Source of the DNA: Longispora sp047121295
Lineage (GTDB): Bacteria; Actinomycetota; Actinomycetes; Mycobacteriales; Micromonosporaceae
Reading direction: 5' to 3'
Assembly: GCF_047121295.1 (NCBI RefSeq)
Contig: NZ_CP139447.1
Span: 4,526,001-4,590,000, forward strand
Length of the DNA: 64,000 nucleotides
Position numbers and translations under genes: made by a program. Positions 57,692 through 64,000 of the stretch are shown here, one piece after another; the stretch's first letter is position 1; each line of letters opens with the position of its first letter. The notes beneath the pieces were generated by a model that made no database searches, was not told where the DNA came from, and saw only the letters and a list, made by a program, of their open reading frames with translations.

Positions 57692-59262
57692 TGACGCCGC
57701 GCTCCCACGGCCTCGACCGGGTGATCAGCGAGTTGGGCACCTCCGTGCTGGTGCCCACGACGGCGGTGCCCGACCGGGTGGTGCGCGCGGTGTGCATCCA
57801 CGACCCGCTCGACGACACCCCCGTCCCGCCCGACTCGGTGGTGCTCGGCGTCGGCGTCGCGGGCGAGGAGCCGGTCGTCGACCTGCTCGCCCGGATCGGT
57901 ACGGCCGGAGCCGCCGCGCTCGTGGTCAAGGCCCCCGCGCCCGGCGGGGAGCGGATCCGCGCCGCCGTGGTCCGTACCGGGGTGGCGTTGCTCGAACTGA
58001 CCCGGGCCGCCTCCTGGTCGCAGGTCGCGGCCCTGTTGCGTGCCCGGCTCGCCGAGGACGACGCGACGGGGACCGAACCGCCCGACGACCTGTTCGCGCT
58101 CGCCAACGCGGTGGCCGCGCTGCTGGACGCGCCGGTCACGATCGAGGACCGCGCCTTCCGGGTCCTCGCCTACTCCGGCCGGCAGGAGGAGGCTGATCCG
58201 GGGCGGATCGCGACCGTGCTGGGTCGGCAGGTGCCGGCCGAGTACCAGCGGACGCTCCTGGATCGGGGCGTGTTCACCCGCCTCTACGCCAGCCACACCC
58301 CCATCCACGTCGACCCGGTCGCCGACGGGGCGCTGCCGCGGGCCGCCATGGCGGTGCGGGCCGGCGACGACATCCTCGGCTCGATGTGGGCGGCGGTCCG
58401 CGAGCCGCTCAGCGCCGGGCAGTCCGTCGCGTTCGCCGACGCGGCGAAGGTCGTGGCCCTGCACCTGATGCGCCGCCGCGCCGGGGGCGACGTCGCCGGC
58501 CGGCTGCGGGCCGACCTGCTGGCGACCATGCTGGAGGGCGGCCCCTCGGCCGGCGGGGCGGCCAGCCAGCTCGGCCTGGTGGCCGAACCGCTGACGGTGA
58601 TCGCCGCCGAGCCCGCGGTCGCGGACCCGGTCGAGCCGGCCCGGCGCCTCGACGACGCCGAACGGCTCGCCGCCGCGCTCGGGTTGCACCTCACCGCCCT
58701 GCACCCGCACGCGGCCACCGCGCTCCTCGGGCACACCGTGTACGCGGTGCTGCCCGGCGAGCGCGACGCGGTCGCGGTCGCCGAGGACTTCGTCAGCCGC
58801 ACCGGGGCGCGGTCCCCGGTGCGGATCGGGGTCGGCCGGCGGGTCGGCCGGCTCGCGGAGGCCGCGGTGTCCCGCGCCGACGCCGACCGGACTCTGCGGG
58901 TACTGCGCACTCGTGACCTGGCCCGGGCCGCGCGGTACTCCGACGTCTTCGCGGCCTCCGCGCTCCTGCGGCTCGCCGACATCGCGGCCTCCCAGCAGGA
59001 GGAGCCGAGCGGTGCGTACGCGCTCCTCCTCGCCTACGATGCCGTCCACAAGGGACACCTGGTCGCCACGCTCCGCGCCTTCCTGGACTCCTTCGGGGAC
59101 GTCAACCGGGCCGCCGCCGCCGTGCACGTGCACCCGAACACGTTCCGGTACCGGCTGCGCCGGGTCACCGACGTCGGTCGCGTCGACCTCACCGACCCCG
59201 AGGCCCGGTTCGGCCTCGACCTGCAGATCCGCCTCTTTCCACCCGGGAGCCACGATGCATGA
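57691..59262 (+). CDS. PucR-family transcriptional regulator
   Basis: 523 aa. An N-terminal purine-catabolism-regulator-like sensor part (VCIHDPLDDTPVPPDSVVLGVGV), a middle GAF-like region and a C-terminal PucR helix-turn-helix (LRAFLDSFGDVNRAAAAVHVHPNTFRYRLRRV). ATG 57691 overlaps the racemase stop. It lies inside the D-amino-acid operon, so it probably controls the operon in response to a substrate or product. The 3' end overlaps the deacylase start by 8 bases. Confidence 0.92.
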   Translation: MTPRSHGLDRVISELGTSVLVPTTAVPDRVVRAVCIHDPLDDTPVPPDSVVLGVGVAGEEPVVDLLARIGTAGAAALVVKAPAPGGERIRAAVVRTGVALLELTRAASWSQVAALLRARLAEDDATGTEPPDDLFALANAVAALLDAPVTIEDRAFRVLAYSGRQEEADPGRIATVLGRQVPAEYQRTLLDRGVFTRLYASHTPIHVDPVADGALPRAAMAVRAGDDILGSMWAAVREPLSAGQSVAFADAAKVVALHLMRRRAGGDVAGRLRADLLATMLEGGPSAGGAASQLGLVAEPLTVIAAEPAVADPVEPARRLDDAERLAAALGLHLTALHPHAATALLGHTVYAVLPGERDAVAVAEDFVSRTGARSPVRIGVGRRVGRLAEAAVSRADADRTLRVLRTRDLARAARYSDVFAASALLRLADIAASQQEEPSGAYALLLAYDAVHKGHLVATLRAFLDSFGDVNRAAAAVHVHPNTFRYRLRRVTDVGRVDLTDPEARFGLDLQIRLFPPGSHDA

Positions 59263-60802
59263 CCTGATCCTGCGCGGCGGCACGGTGCACGACGGGCTGG
59301 GCGGCACCGCGCGGCACGCCGACGTGGCGGTCACCGACGGCCACGTCGCCGCGATCGGCACGGACCTCGGAACGGCGCACCGGGTCATCGACGTGCCGGG
59401 CATGGTCGTCGCGCCGGGCTTCGTGGACCCGCACAGCCACTCCGACATGGTGCCGCTGATGGCCGAGCCCCAACCGTTCAAGCTCCTCCAGGGCGTCACC
59501 ACCGAGATCGCGGGCAACTGCGGCTTCTCGTTCGCCCCGCTGGACGGGGCCGGCGCCGACCACGCCCGCGACCTGCTCCAGGACATCGCCGCCGGGCAGG
59601 CCGTGCGGGCCCGGGACTTCGCCGGGTACCTGGCCGAGCTCGACGCCGCCGGGCCGACCAACAACATCGCCGTACTCGTCGGGCACAACACGCTCCGGCT
59701 CGCGGTCGCCGGCATGGCACCCGAGCTGCGCCCCGGTGATCTCGCCAGGATGGAGGCCCTGGCGGCCGACGCCTTCGAGGCCGGCGCGGTCGGCCTGTCC
59801 TCCGGGCTGATCTACCCGCCCGGGTGCTACGCGCCGACCGACGAACTCGTCGCGCTCGCCCGGGTGGCGCACGCCTACGGCAGGCCGTACGCGACCCACA
59901 TCCGCAACGAGGACCGCTCGCTGCGGGCCGCGCTCGACGAGGCGGTGAGCATCGCCCGCCAGGCCCGGGTCCGGCTCCAGGTGTCGCACTGCAAGGCCGC
60001 CGGACGCGCGCAGCACGGGTCCGCGTCGATGCTGCTGTCCGTCCTGCGTGCCGCCCGGCAGGAGGGCGTCGACGTGCGCGGTGACGCCTATCCGTACCTG
60101 GCGGGCGGCACCTTCCTCGCCGCGCTGCTCCCGCACGAGGCGCATGCCGGCGGCACGGACCCGCTCCGGGCCCGGTTGTCGGACCCGGCCGGGCGGGCGG
60201 CCCTGCACGCAGCCGCCACCGATCCGGACGGCACCGGGCTGTGGCGGGAGGTCGAGCCGGGTGACGTCCTGGTCACCAGCCATGCCACCGACCCGCGCGC
60301 GATCGGCCGGACCCTCGCCCAGCTCGGCGGGGACGCGTGGCACACCGCCTGCGACCTGATCCTCGCCGACCCCTCGGCCGGCATGGTGATCACCATGATG
60401 GCCGAGGCGGACGTCCGGACCATCCTCGCCGACCCGCTCGTCGCGATCGGCTCGGACAACGGCATGCCCTACGGCCTGCAGCATCCCCGCACGTGGGGCT
60501 GCTTCCCCGAGTTCCTCGGCCGCTACGTCCGCGAACTCGGCGTCGTTGGCCTGCCCGAGGCCGTCCGGAAGTTGACGTCGGCCGCCGCCGACCAGTTCGG
60601 CCTGACCGGACGCGGCTGGCTCGGCCGGGGAGCCGTCGCCGACATCACCGTGTTCGACCCGGCGACCGTGGCGCACGGCGGGAGCTACCTGCGGCCCGAC
60701 GTCCCGCCGACCGGGATCGGGTACGTGCTCCTGTCAGGTCGGGTGGTGGTCGACGGCGGCACGTTCACCGGGGTGCGCGCGGGCCGGGTCCTGCGGGCAT
60801 AG
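59255..60802 (+). CDS. N-acyl-D-amino-acid deacylase (D-aminoacylase)
   Basis: 515 aa, amidohydrolase superfamily: GMVVAPGFVDPHSHSD (His60, His62), the family's bridging Cys89 in EIAGNCGFSFAP, YATHIRNED, VSHCKAAG, and a catalytic Asp in AIGSDNGMPYG. The C-terminal GAVADITVFDP closes the beta-sandwich. It releases D-amino acids from N-acyl-D-amino acids. ATG 59255 overlaps the PucR stop by 8 bases, the last gene of the operon. Only D-type members keep NCGFS, so stereospecificity is fairly sure from family knowledge. Confidence 0.93.
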   Translation: MHDLILRGGTVHDGLGGTARHADVAVTDGHVAAIGTDLGTAHRVIDVPGMVVAPGFVDPHSHSDMVPLMAEPQPFKLLQGVTTEIAGNCGFSFAPLDGAGADHARDLLQDIAAGQAVRARDFAGYLAELDAAGPTNNIAVLVGHNTLRLAVAGMAPELRPGDLARMEALAADAFEAGAVGLSSGLIYPPGCYAPTDELVALARVAHAYGRPYATHIRNEDRSLRAALDEAVSIARQARVRLQVSHCKAAGRAQHGSASMLLSVLRAARQEGVDVRGDAYPYLAGGTFLAALLPHEAHAGGTDPLRARLSDPAGRAALHAAATDPDGTGLWREVEPGDVLVTSHATDPRAIGRTLAQLGGDAWHTACDLILADPSAGMVITMMAEADVRTILADPLVAIGSDNGMPYGLQHPRTWGCFPEFLGRYVRELGVVGLPEAVRKLTSAAADQFGLTGRGWLGRGAVADITVFDPATVAHGGSYLRPDVPPTGIGYVLLSGRVVVDGGTFTGVRAGRVLRA

Positions 60803-60913
60803 TCCTCGGCGATACCGGGCGACGTACGGTGAACTCGCCGGTTCCGGCGCCCCGTGCCCGTCCGTCGGCGGACGATGGGGGTTCGGAATCATGGACACGG
60901 AAGGCGGCAGCTC

Positions 60914-61285
60914 ATGACCTGGAAGATCGAACTCATCTTCGTACCGGTGACCGACGTCGATCGCGCGAAGGAGTTCTACACCCGGATCGGGTTCCACCCC
61001 GACCACGACCAGGTGCCCTTCGACGGGCTCCGGTTCGTGCAGATGACGCCCCCGGGGTCGGCGTGCTCGATCGCGTTCGGGACGAACCTCGGCATCGACC
61101 TCGAACCGGGACGCCAGAACACGATCCAGGTCGTCGTGCCGGACGCCGACGAGGCCCTGGCCATGCTCCGGGCGGCGGGCGTTGACGCGGGCGGCGTCGA
61201 CGATCAGGCCTGGGGCCGGTTCGTCCGGTTCGACGACCCGGACGGCAACACCTGGACGCTGCAGGAGCTGCCGCAGCGCGCATGA
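60914..61285 (+). CDS. VOC/glyoxalase-family protein
   Basis: A 123-aa single VOC unit: MTWKIELIFVPVTDVDRAKEFYTRIGFHPDHD, then CSIAFGTNLGIDLEPG and the closing GRFVRFDDPDGNTWTLQEL. Metal-ligand positions are only partly kept, so it could be an enzyme or a resistance or binding protein. GGAAGG precedes ATG 60914. It lies 112 bases after the deacylase, outside the overlapping operon, but may be read through. Confidence 0.9.
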   Translation: MTWKIELIFVPVTDVDRAKEFYTRIGFHPDHDQVPFDGLRFVQMTPPGSACSIAFGTNLGIDLEPGRQNTIQVVVPDADEALAMLRAAGVDAGGVDDQAWGRFVRFDDPDGNTWTLQELPQRA

Positions 61286-61552
61286 CGGCGCGCGCGGCCG
61301 CTACCCGCCAGGCCCGTCCTGTCCCCCCGCCGCGCCCCGCCGGCCGTCGCGGGCACTCGCCTCAGATCACAACCCCAAGACCATTCATGGGTACGCCGCG
61401 TTCCGCTCTCGGGCGCGGCGGTGTGTCCGCACGGCCCGACCGATCGACTGTCGGCGATCTGACATCTCCCCCTCAGCGCGACGACGCCCGTTGGCCACCC
61501 GCCGGCCCTAGCCTGTCGCCGATTGGATTGGTCTGAACCGGTGGAGGCACCC

Positions 61553-63610
61553 ATGGGCATCGCGAGGCGCAGGTTTCTGATCGGTACGGCCGGGGTGGCC
61601 GGCGGCGCGGCCCTGCCGGCGGTCGCGGCGGCGGGGCCCGAGCGGGCACCGCGCGCGGAGGTCGCGGCGGGGGCCACCGGCACCATCGCCGACGTGAAGC
61701 ACGTGGTGATCCTGATGCAGGAGAACCGCAGCTTCGACCACTATTTCGGCACGATGCGCGGGGTGCGCGGCTTCGCGGACCGCACCGCGATCAGCATCAA
61801 CGGCGGCTACTCGGTGTTCAACCAGCCGAACTGGGCCGGCCGGCAGTACCCGTTCCCGCTGCGGGGGCCGTCCGGCAGCCCGGACCCGGAGACCCTCGCG
61901 CAGTGCCAGGGCGACCTGCTGCACGGCTGGTCGGACCAGCACTCGGCGTGGAACAGCGGCAAGCTGGACAACTGGCTGCCGGCGAAGGCGTACAAGATCG
62001 GGTGTATGGGGTTCATGGACCGCAAGGACCTGCCGTTCCACTACGCGCTGGCCGACGCGTACACCCTCTGCGACGCGTACCACTCCTCGGGCCTGACCGC
62101 GACCGGTCCGAACCGCACCTTCCACTGGAGCGGGATGATCGACGCCGCGGGGCGGTTCGGCTCCCCGGCCAAGGACGGCGGCGAGGAGTCGGGCCTGACC
62201 TGGCGCACCTACGCCGAGGAGCTCCAGGACGCCGGGATCAGCTGGCGGGTGTACCAGAACGCCGCCGACAACTACGGCGACAACGCGCTGGCCTACTTCA
62301 CCCAGTTCGCCAACGCCGCGCCCGGCACGCCGCTGTACGACCGGGGCATGGTCAGCGTGCCCCGGGTGACCGGCCGCACCCCGGACGACATCCTGGCCGC
62401 GATCCGGGCCGACGTGGTGGCGGGCACCCTGCCGCAGGTGTCCTGGGTGGTCACCGACCAGGCGACGTCCGAGCACCCGATCGGCCCGCCGGTGAACGGC
62501 GAGCGGTTCGTCAGCGGCCTGCTCACCGCGCTCAACGCCGACCCGACGGTGTTCGACAGCACCGTCGTACTGATCAACTACGACGAGAACGACGGCTTCT
62601 TCGACCACGTGCCCCCGCCGTCCCCGCCGGCCGGTACACCGGACGAGTTCGTGTCCGGCAGCCCGGTCGGGCTCGGCTTCCGGGTGCCGATGTTCGTGGT
62701 GTCGCCGTGGAGCCGGGGCGGCTGGGTGTCCTCGGAGACCTACGACCACACCTCGGTGCTCCGGTTCCTGGAGACCTGGAGCGCGGCGATCGGCAGGCCG
62801 GCCACCTGCCGGTACATCAGCGCCTGGCGCCGGTCGGTGTGCGGGGACCTGACCTCGGCGTTCGACTTCGCCCACCCCGTGTACGGTCTGCCCGCGCTGC
62901 CGACCCCCGGCGCGGTGATCCCGCCGTCGTACTGCGGCCCGTTGCCCAACCCGTCCCCGTCCACGAACGCGCTGCCCGCGCAGGAGCCGGGCACCCGGCA
63001 GGCCCGGGCCCTGCCCTACCAGCCGAACGCGCACATCTCCTCCTGGGACTACGGCTCCGACGGCAGCATCCGGCTCAACATCACGATGTCCAACGACGGC
63101 CCGCTGGCCCGGCACGCCGCCCACTTCGCGGTGTACGCCAACGCGTCCCGCAGCGGCGACCCGTGGCAGTACACGGTGTCGCCGGGCCAGCCGGTCACCG
63201 ACTTCTTCAACTGCGGCCCGGGCCTCGGCAACGGCCGGTACGACTTCACCGTGATCGGCCCCAACCGGTTCCTGCGCCGGCTGACCGGCACCGCCACGAG
63301 CGCGAGCCGCAACGTGGAGGTCCGCTCGCGGGTGGCGGTGGAGGCCGGCACCGGCAAGCTCGCGATCTTCCTCGACATGGTCAACGGCTCGGCGGCCCCC
63401 GTCACGTTCACGGTGGCCGCCGCGAACTACCGCACCGACGGCCCGTGGACGTACACCGTGCCCGCCGGGCAGACCGTCAGCGACTACTGGAACGCGGTCG
63501 CCTACACCAACGGCTGGTACGACCTGGCCGTCTCCCTGTCGGCGGACGGCACCTGGTCGCGGCGGTTCACCGGCCACATCGAGACCGGCGCGTCGAGCGT
63601 GACGGGCTGA
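61553..63610 (+). CDS. Tat-exported phosphocholine-specific phospholipase C-like phosphoesterase
   Basis: 685 aa. The twin-arginine signal ARRRFLIGTAGVAGGAALPA is followed by the phosphoesterase domain: VKHVVILMQENRSFDHYFGTM, GPNRTFHWSGM, DENDGFFDHVPPP and SPWSRGGWVSSETYDHTSVLRFLE. After about residue 490 two PLC-specific C-terminal beta domains (DUF756) follow. ATG 61553 has GGAGG six bases upstream. It hydrolyses phosphocholine lipids outside the cell, by family. No chaperone-like plcR gene is nearby. Confidence 0.93.
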   Translation: MGIARRRFLIGTAGVAGGAALPAVAAAGPERAPRAEVAAGATGTIADVKHVVILMQENRSFDHYFGTMRGVRGFADRTAISINGGYSVFNQPNWAGRQYPFPLRGPSGSPDPETLAQCQGDLLHGWSDQHSAWNSGKLDNWLPAKAYKIGCMGFMDRKDLPFHYALADAYTLCDAYHSSGLTATGPNRTFHWSGMIDAAGRFGSPAKDGGEESGLTWRTYAEELQDAGISWRVYQNAADNYGDNALAYFTQFANAAPGTPLYDRGMVSVPRVTGRTPDDILAAIRADVVAGTLPQVSWVVTDQATSEHPIGPPVNGERFVSGLLTALNADPTVFDSTVVLINYDENDGFFDHVPPPSPPAGTPDEFVSGSPVGLGFRVPMFVVSPWSRGGWVSSETYDHTSVLRFLETWSAAIGRPATCRYISAWRRSVCGDLTSAFDFAHPVYGLPALPTPGAVIPPSYCGPLPNPSPSTNALPAQEPGTRQARALPYQPNAHISSWDYGSDGSIRLNITMSNDGPLARHAAHFAVYANASRSGDPWQYTVSPGQPVTDFFNCGPGLGNGRYDFTVIGPNRFLRRLTGTATSASRNVEVRSRVAVEAGTGKLAIFLDMVNGSAAPVTFTVAAANYRTDGPWTYTVPAGQTVSDYWNAVAYTNGWYDLAVSLSADGTWSRRFTGHIETGASSVTG

Positions 63611-63643
63611 GCACCGGCCGGGTGCCGCCCGGTCCTCCCCGTT

Positions 63644-63703
63644 GATCGACTACGCGTTATCGCAGTTCTCGGCCCCGAAAACAGTGATAGCGCGTAGTCG
63701 ATC
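63644..63703. repeat. long imperfect inverted repeat after phospholipase gene
   Basis: Arms GATCGACTACGCGTTATC (63644-63661) and GATAGCGCGTAGTCGATC (63686-63703) match at 17 of 18 positions around a 24-base centre. It may terminate the phospholipase transcript, but its length and spacer are more like a dispersed palindromic element. AT-richer than its flanks. The next 180 bases hold no convincing gene. Confidence 0.6.
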
Positions 63704-63886
63704 GTGGGAGGCCATGCGGGGGCGAGTCGGCCTGGCCCGCGTGGAACACGGGCAATGGCAGTTCATCGCCGTCCTTCCCGCCAGCGGCCCCTCCTCTGAT
63801 CGCGCGAGCGACAGCCGATCGGTGTGGTGCCGGGGGCGCCGGTGAATTCGATGGCGGCGCTGGCCTGGGTCGCCTACGGTGCGGGC

Positions 63887-64000
63887 ATGGCCGTACAGCT
63901 GCTGGCAGTGACCTATGACGCCCACGATCCCGCGCGCCTGGCTCGATTCTGGGGCGGCATGCTCCGGCGGGAAGCGGTCGTCGACGCCGGCGGTCTGCTG
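63887..64000 (+). CDS. VOC-family protein (3' partial)
   Basis: The first 38 codons read MAVQLLAVTYDAHDPARLARFWGGML..., the usual opening of actinobacterial VOC/glyoxalase-like proteins. The window ends inside the gene. In-frame starts at 63851 (ATG) and 63842 (GTG) are possible, but the family pattern begins at 63887. Confidence 0.75.
   Translation, partial: MAVQLLAVTYDAHDPARLARFWGGMLRREAVVDAGGLL

Noticed and set aside
63642..63845. 67-aa frame through the inverted repeat after the phospholipase gene
   Set aside because: No ribosome site, no family, and its first third is the hairpin itself.
1..64000. CRISPR arrays, tRNA or rRNA genes, insertion sequences, prophage
   Set aside because: No regularly spaced repeats, no cloverleaf-like gene with CCA end, no transposase, integrase or structural phage genes were recognised on reading both strands.

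Overview
The window is chromosomal DNA from a very high-GC actinobacterium. Evidence is the GC-rich third positions, many GTG and TTG starts, NB-ARC/TPR giants, ROK, PucR and SARP-type regulators, an ECF42-type sigma factor with a DGPF partner, and Tat-exported hydrolases. It looks like a filamentous soil actinomycete, possibly Micromonosporaceae, but no rRNA or marker gene fixes the family. No tRNA, rRNA, CRISPR array, insertion sequence or prophage was seen. Gene density is high, and neighbours often overlap by 1, 4 or 8 bases.

Region by region: 1-6.6 kb holds the 3' part of an AfsR-like ATPase regulator, a DrrAB-type ABC exporter, a CPBP protease, a PadR regulator broken by two 1-nt contractions, HU, a nucleotidyltransferase-like protein and an MmcQ/YjbR protein. 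6.7-16.6 kb is the most unusual part: a short candidate RiPP precursor overlapping an HExxH-type peptide-modification protein, then an S9 peptidase. Next comes a tightly overlapping three-gene operon on the minus strand (trypco1-like protein, trypsin-like protease with an effector-associated-like tail, and a 1065-aa STAND NTPase with a similar head plus TPRs). Divergent from it is a methyltransferase-radical SAM/SPASM pair. The parts recall the FxSxx-COOH (Fxs) and EAD/STAND conflict systems, but in an arrangement I do not recognise.

17.5-30.4 kb: an ArsR-type regulator with a 28-bp operator-like palindrome and its MFS exporter, a frameshifted CHAP-type secreted protein, a PD40 remnant, an IMP dehydrogenase, an LCP protein, DoxX-like proteins, hydrolases, a truncated proC-like remnant, a DUF5997/LysR-effector-domain pair and a large secreted beta-sandwich repeat protein. 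30.5-42.5 kb: a two-component system, a LysR/SDR divergent pair with a T-N11-A palindrome, and a polysaccharide island (ROK regulator, GH27 alpha-galactosidase with ricin-B lectin, acyltransferase-like membrane protein, GH30 galactanase-like enzyme). 42.6-54 kb: an AfsR/SARP regulator, an ECF42/YciI pair, an MBL-fold hydrolase, a secreted sulfatase, a DUF3050 protein, a TetR regulator with palindromes, DUF1330 and LysR genes.

54.5-60.8 kb is one five-gene overlapping operon (serine hydrolase, GNAT, N-acylamino-acid-racemase/MenC-like enzyme, PucR regulator, N-acyl-D-amino-acid deacylase). It looks like a D-amino-acid or D-peptide pathway. 60.9-64 kb holds a VOC protein, a Tat-exported phospholipase C, a long imperfect inverted repeat and the start of another VOC gene. 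Three 1-nt homopolymer contractions (two in the PadR gene, one in the CHAP gene) suggest either recent decay or consensus errors in the assembly.
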